From the NCBI GenBank assembly GCA_023052935.1, contig CM041298.1, positions 53,203,813-53,267,812 of the forward strand: a stretch of DNA of 64,000 bases. Reading direction: 5' to 3'. Position 1 is the stretch's first letter; the number at the start of each line of letters is the position of its first letter. The DNA is from Piezodorus guildinii. Its lineage: Eukaryota > Arthropoda > Insecta > Hemiptera > Pentatomidae. Below the pieces are notes generated by a model that saw only the letters and a program-made list of their open reading frames with translations, was not told the DNA's origin and searched no databases. A program made the translations under genes and the position numbers. Positions 1-10,245 of the stretch are shown here, piece by piece.

Positions 1-2542
1 ACTTCTTGTACTAAAACACAACAGATCCCTGCCCGTTTTCAGGTTCAACATGTAGTTAGGTGTGTTCTTTGGTAAGTTAAAAAGTTTCTTCAAAAATAAT
101 CTATGAATAGTTTCTAATTGTTGGTAATTATGGTATCCCCAATATTGCGCTCCATAGTACATTACAGATTCCACCACCGCCTGAAATACTTTATACTTGG
201 CCGATATGGAACATGTTTATTAATGAATACGTCACTCCAGATACTGTTGATACTTAACTTGGCAGTCTGTACTTTTTCTTTAAATGCCATGAACTTCATA
301 ATGTATCACTTACATTATCAGAAATCGTCACACCCAAATATTTATACTTCCTCACTACCTCCATCTCTTCTCCCTTATACCACCATTTATATTTTATTTG
401 GGTCTTCTCTTTTTCGCTTGACCAAAATCATTATTTTGGATTTAGAAACATTGAGAACTGATTTCCATTTATCCAAGTACATCTCTAATCGTGATATTAT
501 TCACTTAGTTTAAACGGCGAGTCTGAGAAAACTACAATATCATCGGCAAAAAGCAACGAGTTAACTTTAGCTGTTCCCACTTTGATTCCCTCTCCTAATT
601 CTTGCTTTATGTCATTAATAAAGAGGGAAAAGAGTATTGGACTCAAAGAACATCCCTGCCTCAACCCCTTTCTATACTAAATTCGCCAGAAATACCTTTT
701 TGTGTCATACTACAGCTTTCGTCTCCGAGTATAAAGTTTTTAAACTATTTACAAATTTTGTCGAAATTCCTAACGAGCAAAGTTTGTAAAATAGCAGGGT
801 ATGATCCACAAGTATCGAACGCGGACTTGAGATCTATAAAAAGACAATAGATCTGTTTACCTTTAACCTGTAATTGCTGCTCGATTAAATTATACAGAAC
901 AAAAATGTTATCAACAGTACTGTAGCCTCGCCTAAATCCTGTTGTCTTTCATCAAATATATGATTCACATCCACCCAATTTTGTCTTTCAACCAGCAGCC
1001 CAGTATAAAGTTTTTCTACAGCGTTAATAAAGGATATCGCGCGATAATTATTGGGGTCAGTAATGCATCCTTTTTTGTGCAGTGGATATAAAATTATCTT
1101 TCCAAAACCTGGAGGTAGTTTCTCTGAATTAAAATTATCATTGAAAACTTTGAGTAATAATTTTATAAAGTTTTGCGGTGCTTCTCTATAAAATTCGCTG
1201 GGAATTCTATCTATACCGGAAGCCTTGTTGCTCTTTACTCTCTTAATAACCGCGCTTAGTTCGGAGCAGCTAAATTCACGGTCCAGGATTTCATCGGTAA
1301 TACACGGTGTGCTATAAAAAGTTATTGGAGACCGAAATTGTTTAGAGTCTTTAGCTTCCTCGAATTTTATAGTCAAACTGAGCGAATATTCATTTTTTTT
1401 TTTTTTATCGCAAACACTCTTATACACTTTTGATATTGAAAGAATTTTTTCTTTTATTACTTTGGCATTTGTCTTTCTTAATAAATTCAAAAGGACAAAC
1501 ATTTCTTTTCTGATTCTGACACAATCATGATCAAACCATGACCGCTTTTTATTTATTATAGCATTATTACTTAATTAAATTACACATTGTTTTTGCACTG
1601 TTAACTATTAAAATATCTTTAACATCGGTATTAGTCTTTTGTTCCAAAATTTTATTTGTGTTGCCCTCTAATATCGTTTTATACTCTATTTTTCTAGATT
1701 CTTTCCACATAATTTTGGGAAGCAATAGCAAAATATTTTCTTGATTAACAATTGGCCCCATATTTAGCGTTAAACTTATATAGGAGAGTGTTGCGAAAAA
1801 GGCAGTACTACCAATTTGAAATCCAAAACCTTTTCTAATAATTGTAGATTTAGACCAAATCAATCAATTACAGAACAACCCTGCTACTGATATACGTAAA
1901 CTCGTAACTCCCTCGGTCTCCTTTAGTTAGCCCATTCAACAAAATAAAGCCATTAAATTCACAAAAATATAAAACTTTAATTCCCTCAATATTAATTTTT
2001 TTATCTGTAGACATTCTTTTTTTCATTTAAATGATTAAAACTTCTACTATTTTTTGCACTGATCTGTCTTTCGCCTGTTCTCGCATTCCAGCCCCCCATT
2101 ATTACAAATTTTGAGCAGTCTACATTAGTGAAAAAATTCTCCAACTCCTCAAACTGCTCAGCCTAGTGGTTACAATTTAGATGAAGCGGAAGTAAATAAA
2201 CCTGTTGACTATTCGCCTTTATACTAATAACGTCTTTGTTATTAATAACAACAAAATCGAGATAACCCTCAACTACAATATAAGATCCTGCTTACATGTC
2301 ATCACTTCCCCTCCACTGCCCCTACCAAATTTAGAATATTTTATTGCCGGTTTCCAAATCAATTTATAATCAGAAAAATATTGAATAAAAAAATCTAAAC
2401 CACTTTCTACAACAAAAGTTTCAAATAAACAAAATATCTGATATTTTTTTAGAAAATCATAATATTTTAATTTAGCTTTTAAACCTGATACATTATAGGC
2501 TAAGATATCTAAATATTTACAACGTTGCCCTAGACCTTCCAT
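1..2542 (-). pseudogene. LINE ORF2: endonuclease and reverse transcriptase, broken
   Basis: The first open piece (2542-2273) has ILAYNVSGLKAKL followed by FCLFETFV, which fits the N-terminal strands of an APE-type endonuclease. The RT N-terminal part lies at 1502-885, with the motif SNKASGIDRIPSEFY, then PLHKKG and DPNNYRAISF. Further downstream on the minus strand, about 690-600, is GLRQGCSLSPILFSLFINDI, and the catalytic FADD is at 539-550. A KYLGVTI motif follows near 340. A frame change is needed between the FADD block and the KYLGVTI block, and the region 1570-2270 is not continuously open. The C-terminus lies outside the window. What is seen is the motif order of a LINE RT; loss of function is inferred from the frame breaks. 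Confidence 0.85.
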
Positions 2543-2637
2543 CTGACAGACCTGCTCACTTCATAACTGTGGATGTTTGTTGACAGTTGTTAATCCTTGA
2601 GACGGGCGTAGTAAACGATGCACGAGCTCAGTGATGT

Positions 2638-3504
2638 CTAAGCCATGATAGACTTCAGTGCTCCCATCGCGTCCTTCTCTTCCTCACATAATAAACTATC
2701 TTTTTCAGACCAGCTTAAGTTTTTATTTTTTATTTTCATTTTATTTCCTCTCACTTGAACTTTGTTTTCCTTTTCTCTCGCCTTGTTGATTATTTCTCTT
2801 CTGACAATTAAAAGTTTTGATTGTTTCAATCTTGTAGTAGTACAAAGATCCCTATTAACAAGGATTCCGTGTTTTTTAAGTAGTTTTGTGTTTAAAAGAA
2901 TATTTTTAACATCATTTGTGGTTTTGAATTTAACCATAAGTGGCCTGTTTTTGTTGTTGATATTACCTACATGGTATGTTTCATTTATTGATACATTTTT
3001 TACACCCAGAACGTTTGTGCACAAATCTTGAACCACATTATTCGGATCACACTCCTGAGGTATTGTGAGTCCTTTAAAAATTAGATTTTTTTGACGAATT
3101 CTATTTTCCATGTTTTCCAACTTTTGTTTTAATTCATGATTTCCCTTTTTGATATCCAAGATTTCTTATCCTAACTTTTCATTTTCTTTAATATATGTTG
3201 TTAGTTTAGTATGAAATTCTTCAAAATCCGTTTTAGTAACAATATTAGACAGTTTTTCTTCCAGTTTTTGGTCTAACATTTTTGAAAAATCCGAAAGTCA
3301 TTGCTGGTTACTCATTTCAAGAGGTATTATTTCAGTTTCTATTGGAGCCCTAGATTTCTTTTTAGGGTTAGTGCTAAGTTTGAGCTCTGGAGAAGATTTA
3401 CTTCTCTGTCTCTTTGCCCCGGATGAAAAATATTTGGTGATACTATTGTTATCGTTTGACATCAAGCACAGCTGATCAATGGGTTTATTCACTGTGGTGT
3501 TCAC
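2638..3504 (-). pseudogene. LINE ORF1 (RNA-binding protein), two in-frame stops
   Basis: One reading frame runs from 3504 to 2638 but carries a TGA at 3298-3300 and a TAA just upstream of 3159. The N-terminal part is basic and serine-rich (GAKRQRSKSS). A coiled-coil-like stretch (NHELKQKLENMENRIRQKN) is followed by LIFKGL, RPLMVKFKT and a block like KHGILVNRD. This order of coiled coil, RRM-like fold and C-terminal domain is typical of L1-type ORF1 proteins, which coat the LINE RNA. It lies directly upstream of the ORF2 endonuclease on the same strand. Other LINE clades also have such ORF1 proteins, so the clade stays open. Confidence 0.7.
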
Positions 3505-3815
3505 CCCCTCTCCTTGTGACGTAACTATCTAGCAGATTCAGGAATAGCTACTAAAGACCGACTTGAACTTAACTTTTATTAGTGAAATATCAACTTTAGT
3601 ACTCACTATTTTATTATTATAACACCATTCTCATAATAACAAGTATCCAACACAAATTTATTTCAGTTTTCAACACAAAACTATAACTTTTAACCACTTA
3701 AAAACAACACAATCACGGAGCCGATGTGAACTTTATAATGGCCAACGACCAAATCCTATAACAAACAACTAATTTTTAATTAAAGGAAATATTAAAAAAA
3801 AAAAAATAATAATAA

Positions 3816-4065
3816 GGGGAGCCCGTGGCTGAGAGGCTAGTCTCTCATGCTAATGGTTGTGAGTTCGAATCCCAGTCCCGGCAGGGCTTTTGTAAAGATA
3901 TAATTAAATAGGGATTCACTCACAGCCTCTCTCCCGGGTATGTGAGACCCGTCAGCCAAATGGTGACCACTCACAAAAATAGGCGTAAGGAGTGATGACC
4001 CTACCCTGTAAAATCTCATCGATAATCGCGAGTATATTTTACCAGGAGATTTTTTAATAAATTTA
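3816..4065 (+). mobile_element. tRNA-derived SINE, family S1
   Basis: The head reads like a tRNA gene: a box A type stretch (GTGGCTGAGAGGC, about 3827-3839) and a box B (GAGTTCGAATCCC, 3861-3873), the internal RNA polymerase III promoter. It is followed by about 170 bp of non-tRNA body and an AT-rich tail. The tRNA fold does not close after box B, so this is a SINE head and not a tRNA gene. It directly abuts the 5' end of the LINE on its left. Its body does not resemble SINE families A or B of this window. Confidence 0.7.
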
Positions 4066-4595
4066 CCGCAACTGAAAATTTTTTACTTACTACACAATGT
4101 AGTAGAAGGTAATGTGAGGCAAAAAGAAAATCAAATTAAATTATTATTATCGATAACAATTTCTATTGTTATATTATTTAATTTGAAATAAACGTTTCCA
4201 CCAAACTATATTATTATAATTCAAATTTTAAGTTTATAAGAAGATTATAAAAAAATTCACGACAGTGTAACTTACAACATGAACCCAACGGCCCAAACAC
4301 TTTAATCCAACACCAATCCGTACAACCCACCCCGACGACTTTTGAGGCGGTGGCTTAGAGATGCCTTGGATTAACCTATTTTTCGAAAGTTAGCATATTT
4401 GCTTATTGCAAATAATTTTTTTTTGTAGATAGCAATTTAGAGGAAGCCATTGTAAGTTTATAAGAAACATAACTTCAAGAAGCATGGTAAGTTAAAGTGA
4501 GTTATTCACACAATGTTTATATTGTCTTGTCCGAATAATTATGGATGATTACAGATTTAAAAGAGAAACATCTTAAAAACAAATGGTTAATATCT
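4066..4595. other. AT-rich stretch without recognised features
   Basis: I see no gene, repeat family or structured element here. A moderately GC-rich patch around 4290-4370 contains nothing I recognise. Confidence 0.5.
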
Positions 4596-4599
4596 GTTT

Positions 4600-4975
4600 T
4601 ATTAATCAAAATAGTCTCAACTGAACTAAAAACATTTCTGCCAACATGTGGCCATCTTTTCCATACCCTCTGTAAACATTTTGGAATAATAAAAATTTAT
4701 AAATTTAAGAAACCAGCTCTTAAAATTTATTAACAAATGGTTTTGTTGTTTCTCCTTTGTCTGGCTACAGTTCAGAGCATTTGCTGTTATAGTGGAATAT
4801 CCACTTTTCATCACAAGTAACAATGCCGGACAGAAATGCATCGTTGTTGGTTTTTCAAACAAGTGAGAAACGAATTTCAAAATCCTGATATTTTAAGTCA
4901 TGACGTTAGGAACCAATATTTCGAGTGTCTTTACCTTTTCAATCACCTTAAGTTATTTTTCCTACTTTTTATTTT
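4600..4975 (-). pseudogene. Mariner transposase relic, internally deleted
   Basis: Minus-strand translation near 4840-4760 gives GIVTCDEKWIFHYN, the block around the first catalytic Asp of mariner transposases, which cut and paste DNA at TA sites. Upstream, about 4960-4870, is a weaker match to the linker ahead of it. Downstream, near 4660-4630, is a C-terminal-like MATCWQKCF. The middle part with the second and third catalytic Asp is missing, and several stops interrupt the frame. I could not see terminal inverted repeats. It differs from the fold-back mariner at 29799-30729. Confidence 0.6.
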
Positions 4976-5319
4976 TTTTTTAATTTTTGTCTACCGAAGC
5001 TCACAGAACAACATCATCATCAAAGGATGAAGTCCTTCCACGAACTTCTTAATTATCTAGGGTAACTCGCTCACGATTTTGATTTTATTTATTTATTTTT
5101 TTAGTGTACTCACTGTAAAATAAAGTAGAATTAAGATAATACTATGTAATAAAAACAAATCAAGCCTTAAACTTCATAAAAATGAGTTTATCTTGGGATA
5201 ATGAGTATGCTTTATAAGGGAAAATAATCAAAGGTGAGTCCCTTTTCATTTATAAATGTTTTGGCTCGTTTATTTCTTTGTTTCAGTTGGAAATCGAATT
5301 CGTTCAAATTATTTTTACC

Positions 5320-5632
5320 CCTTTTCAAAGATAGTTTAAATGGATTAAATTTAAAATATCGCCATTTAAGCCCAGCCATACTCTTCCAATCACAATGAAA
5401 CCTACTTGATATAAAATCCCGTTAAATATTAAACCGATCGAATTAGTTCAAAATCGTTAGAGCTTGTTTTTTGAGAAAATTAAAAAAATCCATGTTTTAA
5501 GTGGCTTTTCTGGTTCTTTGATTTTATTGAAAAATTTAAAGTAATATGGAAGGCATATGGGCTTCTAAAATATGGAATTTCAGTTGTATACAACTTATCG
5601 GTTTTAGACTTACTGCATACATACACATTCTC
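5320..5632 (-). repeat. Repeat family G, partial, hairpin end missing
   Basis: The block with 'atatcgccatttaagccc', then 'tgaaacctac' and 'gtggcttttctggt', is the middle of repeat family G, in the same orientation as the copy at 16523-17375. It stops abruptly where the plus-strand LINE begins at about 5633, so the LINE or a deletion truncated it. Confidence 0.6.
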
Positions 5633-6192
5633 ACCTCCAATATTCTAAGTATCATCGACATCCATGCTCCACTCAAAAACCGCACCTTCCGTCGCCGCCC
5701 TGCTCCTTGGATGAGCGCAGAAATAAAAGAGATAAAAGAAAGAGGCGTGAGACAGCCCGTAGACGCTTTAGACGAATAACACTGAGAGTGGACTATCAAG
5801 CGTTCAGGGCCCTCCGCAATCTGACTCAGACAAAAATAAGACAATAAAACTTTCTACTACTTTCACGCAACCTTCTCCTCTACTCCCGATTCCAAGTCGA
5901 ATTATCAATTCCTCCGCAAAATCTCACTCTGCAAATCCTCTTCCTCACGAGCCTTTCAAGTCTCACCCGATGAATAAAATTCTTACTTCTAATCCACCTC
6001 CTCTGATAATTATTCACCAACTTTTTCCACCTTCTCTTTAATTCCATCATTCAACCCACATAATTTTTATTTTTCCGACATTTTACCAACTAACCTTATC
6101 TCCCCTGTACTGAAATCTCATACCAACTCCATAGGATTTGATGCTACTCTCGTAAAACTGTTAACATTATGCCTTCCTGAAATCCTACCAGT

Positions 6193-6197
<5 letters not shown>

Positions 6198-6266
<69 letters not shown>
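6198..6266. repeat. (TA)n microsatellite inside a LINE reading frame
   Basis: About 34 TA units lie between the codons for LPEILPVL and FSLQNSVFP of LINE family D. The flanking LINE sequence continues on both sides, so the array expanded in place after insertion. Confidence 0.9.
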
Positions 6267-6268
<2 letters not shown>

Positions 6269-7769
6269 TTTCCCTTCAAAATTCCGTATTTCCCACTACT
6301 TGAAAAAAAGCAATAGTCCATTCTGTCAGAAGAACTTCCAACCCTACATCCCCTAAAGACTATCGCCCTATTTCCATAATCTCGAATCTTTCTAAGCCTT
6401 TAGAAAGAATAGTTCAGATACAATTATCAAATTTCCTGGAAAATTCTAAACTTCTTGGTGCTTTCCAATCTAGCTTCCGACTTGGCTTTCACACAATCCG
6501 CTATCCTCAAAATTACAAATGACATACCCACTGCTATGGACGAAACGAAACTGACCGTGCTAATACCTCTGGACTTCTCGAAAGCATTTTTATGTTTTTC
6601 TCCAAACTATAGTCTCTATTCTTTTCTAATAGCACTATCAGGTGGTTTCAATCATTTCTTTCTGACAGAACTCAAGCTATCACTATTCCTAACCATCCTC
6701 TATCTTCCTTCCGAGCCAAGTGTGGCCCAGGGCTCAAGCATCTCTCCTCTTCTTTTTAATTGTTATATCAATGACCTTCCCAACTCTATCCATCACTGTT
6801 CCCACCACCTATACACTGACGATTTCCAGATCTATTTGTCCTTCTCTCCCTCCGAGTCACAAGTAGCATTCGACAATATTTAGGAAGACCTTGATAGAAT
6901 TTTTGCCTAGTCAACCCTGAATAAACTAATGCTAAATTCTATGAAAACTCAGGCCATTCTAATCAACTCCTCAGATCCAATACCACATTTCCGAGTCTCG
7001 CCCTAAATGATCATCCAAGCATCTTCACTTCCTCTGTCAAAAACCTGGGTATGACAATGGACCAAGCCCTTTCCTGGAAACCCCATATTGTTAAAATTTT
7101 CCGAAGAACAATAAGTACCCTCAAATATTCAATCTCATTGTATCCGCACTTATTTTTCCCCACTTTGACTATTGCTGCTCAGTATATGAAGGCCTCCCGA
7201 CGGTGCTTGAGGAAAGGCTAAAACGAATCATGAACATATTTTTAAGATTTGTCCTCTGTACTCTCATGTGACCCATTTTTACGGCTAATTAAAGTCGCTC
7301 CTTCCCCCAATTCGCAGACAAGATTTCCAGGATCATACCTTTACCAAATCTTTAACTCCCAACACCCTCCATACATCTACAGTCTACTACAATTTAAATC
7401 TTTAGTCCACTCACTTGAACTAGATTAGCGCCATTCCGACCTTTACTTTCTTACCCATAGGACTAAAACTTGTGATCGTTCCTTCCTTGTCCGCTCCTCT
7501 GCTTTCTGGAATTTTCTACCTACTCATATCCACCATGCTGCTTCTCTCTTCTCATTCAAATCCCAACTTTTCCAATACTTTCTATCATCCCAAAAAGACG
7601 CTAAAAGATTGTGATATTTATATTCTTGACATCATACTTAAAAAGAGGAGTAATATTTATTTGTTCATTGTCTATATTTAAATTCTGTTATCTATTAATT
7701 TATTTTTGATTTTGGTCAACACAATATTTTCTAAGAATTGTTTTTATTTTATTATTATAAATTTTTTTT

Positions 7770-7771
<2 letters not shown>

Positions 7772-7812
<41 letters not shown>
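7772..7812. repeat. (TA)n microsatellite
   Basis: About 20 TA units following a T-run, within the 3' untranslated part of LINE family D. Confidence 0.9.
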
Positions 7813-7820
<8 letters not shown>

Positions 7821-8159
7821 AATATATACACATATATTAACCCATAATTGTATGTAGTAATTAATTATGTTCCCTCTGTCTGTTGGTCAAACATGATGTT
7901 GAATATTTCAACTGCACTAACCTGTTATTCTTAAGGGATCCGATCCGAGAATAAAAATTATTTTCTATATACTTTCCATTCCCATCTCGAGTATGTGCAA
8001 ATAATTTCCTAATATTTTGCAAAATCTGAATTATAATTTCTATTAACCTGAATAAATTAATATTTCAGAATCTTACTTAACTAATTTTCAATCATTTCCG
8101 TGTGAAAAATAAAAGAAAGAAAAATGTCAGGCAATAACTTGAGAATACTTATAGCTCAC

Positions 8160-8253
8160 CATCCATGTCAAATATATAAGCATCGTATCTGTCTCTGAAC
8201 TCTTTTAGCATGGAGGCGTTCAATTTGGAGAAGTCTATCATTTTTCTGGCCAT
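8160..8253 (-). CDS. First coding exon of a HAD-type phosphatase gene (PGP/4-nitrophenylphosphatase-like)
   Basis: Minus-strand ATG at 8253 opens a 94-nt coding piece: MARKMIDFSKLNASMLKEF, then RDRYDAYIFDMDG. The end, hydrophobic strand plus DxDG, is HAD motif I, where the first Asp is the catalytic nucleophile. The splice donor GTGAGC (8154-8159) cuts after the first base of the Gly codon, so a next exon beginning GN would complete DxDG. The spacing of an N-terminal 'IDFSKL' helix before this motif matches the insect phosphoglycolate / 4-nitrophenyl phosphatase family, cytosolic enzymes that dephosphorylate small metabolites. An in-frame stop lies upstream with no other ATG between. No later exon is recognisable at lower coordinates; that stretch is filled with transposons or lies outside the window. 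Function is inferred from 31 residues only. Confidence 0.6.
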
Positions 8254-8662
8254 CTCACGGTCACTGGGGCAGAAAAGTAACTGCACGGCAAGTACTGTGA
8301 ATATTCGAAAAGTAACTCCACGAATACCGGCCGAGTACTACTTTACTTAATGGAGTAGTTGACCTTGTTGATAAGATAGTACAACTGTCACGTAGAATTA
8401 TTTTAATTGATATAAGGAGTTCATAAAAATTTTATGTACACAGTGAACCAGGGAACATTAATAATCTACATTCAAATTTAGACAAAACCAAACGAAAAAT
8501 GGATATAATCGTTAATTAAAATTCAAAAATTTATTAAGTCATATAAAACAAAAAAAAAAATACTAAAACACTTTACCCACAATTATTTATCTAGAAATCT
8601 AGCATACTCTATATTCTGGGAAATGTAATGCTTCTCTTGAGTGCTGATAGAGTTTCTTGATC

Positions 8663-8665
8663 ATA

Positions 8666-8734
<69 letters not shown>
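8663..8734. repeat. (TA)n microsatellite
   Basis: TA repeat with one GTG interruption, directly abutting the first unit of the 195-bp tandem array. Confidence 0.9.
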
Positions 8735-8736
<2 letters not shown>

Positions 8737-8917
8737 TCATGGAAACAGCTCATCCTATGAAGACAATCGTATAAAGTAAATCATCAAATATTTAATAAGA
8801 TTTTATTTCAGTGATTTGTATGTCTTATATTCAACGATTTAGAAGTACCACAAAAAACTAAACAATAATGTGGAAAACGAGATATCACTCATTTATAACA
8901 TTATTATGGTTACTTAT

Positions 8918-9056
8918 AGTGTATATATACAGTTTCCATTCGCCTACAATACGCCCAGATGACGACCAACAATGGGAGTCGAAACGTTGGCGAAAAATAA
9001 ATGGTTGAAACTACTCAATTGTTTCATTCACTGACCGCCTCCCGGATAATTCTTTT
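8918..9056 (+). other. Insert with hammerhead-like motif (Penelope-like family candidate)
   Basis: The insert contains 'cagatgacgac', a short loop, and 'gtcgaaacgttgg' (8956-8990). CGAC and GTCG can form a stem flanked by GATGA and GAAAC, the arrangement of a hammerhead ribozyme core, with CAGATGA in place of the usual CTGATGA. TTCGCC (8939-8944) is complementary to GGCGAA (8989-8994). The downstream part shares 'attgtttcattcactgac' with the palindrome at 45323-45852. Penelope-like retroelements are known to carry hammerhead motifs; assignment to that group is inferred. Confidence 0.4.
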
Positions 9057-9113
9057 AGTATTGTGGTTACTATCATGATAACGGGGCTCATTCTATGAAA
9101 ATAATAGTTATAT

Positions 9114-9705
9114 GTTTGTTTGTTCATTTATCTAACGTCCTTTTATGCTGCTGTGGCTAATCGGACGTTGCTACAGTGGAAGTCATAAATTTTGTCTATC
9201 TAGGTTTAATTAGGACAGGAATCTTTAACTAGTACCTGACATCGCACAGGCTCGGGACCACCTTTTCACGTCCATATCCGAAAGACGGCAAGGTTTTCAA
9301 AAATACTGGGTACTGCGTAAATATTTGGTCCGAAGAGAGATGAGGCCACTGGAGAGTTTAAAAGGTTGCACAACGCGTTATTGCGGAGCTTATACCCAGT
9401 GAAAATAATTTAGTTGATAGCATCGCGGAGAAAAGTTGTCGGGCTCGGTAAGGAACGGATTCCAAGAAAATTGGTATACACTGGGCCAACTGGTAGGTGT
9501 CCGAAAGGTAGACCGAAGCGTCGATGGGAGGATTGCGTTAAGACTGATCTTGGGGGCATGGGCTTTAACAGCCATCATTGGACGAATCTGTGTAAGCGGA
9601 ATTTGGTGGTATCGGCGTCGAACCTTCGGGTTATTACCCGAAGGACGGCATAACTAAGGATTTTTACTCCCTTTAAAAAATCCTAGAGCCACCTGCGGGT
9701 TAATA
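9114..9705 (-). mobile_element. SINE family B, split by a nested insertion
   Basis: Minus-strand SINE B body: 'taatcggacg', 'tgctacagtgg', 'gacatcgcacaggctcggg' and 'ggatttttactccc' match the copies at 20636-20918 and 47186-47437. The body is broken at 9290 and resumes at 9638. The tRNA-like head is missing; the sequence stops at 'ccacctgcgggtt'. The host sequence shows AATAATAGTTAT on the left and AATAATATTTAT on the right, a probable target-site duplication in unit 2 of the tandem array. Confidence 0.75.
9291..9637 (+). pseudogene. RTE-type LINE 3' fragment nested in a SINE
   Basis: Translation from about 9414 gives RKLVYTGPTGRCPKGRPKRR followed by WEDCVKTDL, the basic C-terminal tail typical of RTE-clade ORF2 proteins. 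Only about 347 bp of the 3' end is present. The insertion is bounded by copies of a 13-bp target duplication: CCGAAAGACGGCA (9278-9290) and CCGAAGGACGGCA (9638-9650). The last bases form a hairpin (CCTTCGGG, loop, CCCGAAGG). It is the most recent of three nested events at this spot. Confidence 0.7.
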
Positions 9706-10245
9706 ATATTTATTAAGTAAATCATCAAGAATTTAATAAGATTTCTTTTCATTGGTAAAAGACATTTGTACGTCTTTTATTCAACGATATAGAGGTATAT
9801 AAAAATACAATACATAAATAAAATAATATATGGGAAAAACGAGATATCACTCTTTTCTAAAATAATTATGGTTACTATCACGGAAATGGCACATCCTATG
9901 AGGATAATCGTTATTAAGTAAATTAGAAGGTTTTCAATAAGCTTCCGTTTAAGTGATAAAATACATTTACATGTTTAACATTCACCGAAGTAGAGGTATA
10001 ACAAAAAAGATAATTTTCGGAAAACAAGAAATTACTCTTTTCTCACATTACTATGGCTACTATCATGTAAGCGGCTCATTCTTTGAGGATGATCGATATA
10101 GAGTAAATAATCAAGTATTTAATAAGATTTTGTTTAAGTGGTAAAAGACATTTTTATGTCAAATATTCCAGGATATACATCAAAGCAGAGGTATAAAATA
10201 AAAAAATTGCCAAAAAACTAGATATCACTCTTTTCTAAAATTTAA

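Larger units (their letters stand above)
1..3760 (-). mobile_element. Non-LTR retrotransposon (LINE), two-ORF type, cut by the window edge
   Basis: A minus-strand LINE with an ORF1 region (about 3504-2638), then an apurinic-endonuclease-like start of ORF2 (about 2542), then reverse transcriptase running off the left edge of the window. It makes a copy-and-paste mobile RNA; ORF1 binds the RNA, and ORF2 nicks the target and reverse transcribes. The copy is damaged by stops and frame shifts and is probably inactive. The 5' end is placed near 3740-3760 only because coding similarity fades and an A-run then abuts the SINE at 3816. The RT motif GLRQGC.LSP followed by FADD marks a non-LTR RT, but I cannot assign a clade with confidence. 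Confidence 0.85.
5633..7962 (+). mobile_element. LINE family D, 5'-truncated and decayed
   Basis: The element starts inside the endonuclease-RT linker (IDIHAPLKNRTFRRRPAPWMS, split here as IDIHAPLKNRTF and RRRPAPWMS). It then has RT blocks DYRPISIISNLSKPLERI (about 6361-6420), GAFQSSFRLG, a 'SPLLFNCYINDLP' block near 6750, and a YADD box changed to YTDD (about 6814-6825). The C-terminal part near 7480-7600 resembles 'AFWNFLPTHIHHAA' of CR1/Jockey-type LINEs. Several frame shifts and stops are present, and an AT microsatellite splits the coding region at 6198-6266. The 3' end, near 7962, carries the tail 'aagggatccgatccgagaataaaaat'-like sequence in shortened form, also seen at 61890-61910. 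Non-functional. Confidence 0.75.
8735..10245 (+). repeat. Tandem array of a ~195-bp unit, four copies, invaded
   Basis: Each unit carries 'ggttactatcat', 'ctcatcctatgaggataat', 'aagtaaatcatcaagtattt', 'taataagattt', 'aaagacatt', and 'gagatatcactcttttct' in the same order. Units lie at about 8735-8917, then a second unit split into 9057-9112 and 9706-9870, then 9871-10060 and 10061-10245. Units differ by perhaps 15-20 percent by eye, so the array is old. Unit 2 is interrupted by a SINE with a nested RTE fragment, and a 140-bp insert sits between units 1 and 2. No coding potential is seen. Confidence 0.75.

Noticed and set aside
3824..3875. Functional tRNA gene
   Set aside because: Box A and B are present, but the sequence does not close a tRNA acceptor stem and continues into a SINE body; the same holds for the other tRNA-like heads.
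5546..5779. Protein starting MEGIWASK
   Set aside because: Its first third is repeat family G and the rest is a LINE linker; the start codon is accidental.
6118..6321. Open frame with a long Ile-Tyr repeat
   Set aside because: It is only the (TA)n microsatellite read as codons; the same applies to the frames at 14679-14897 and 34450-34677.
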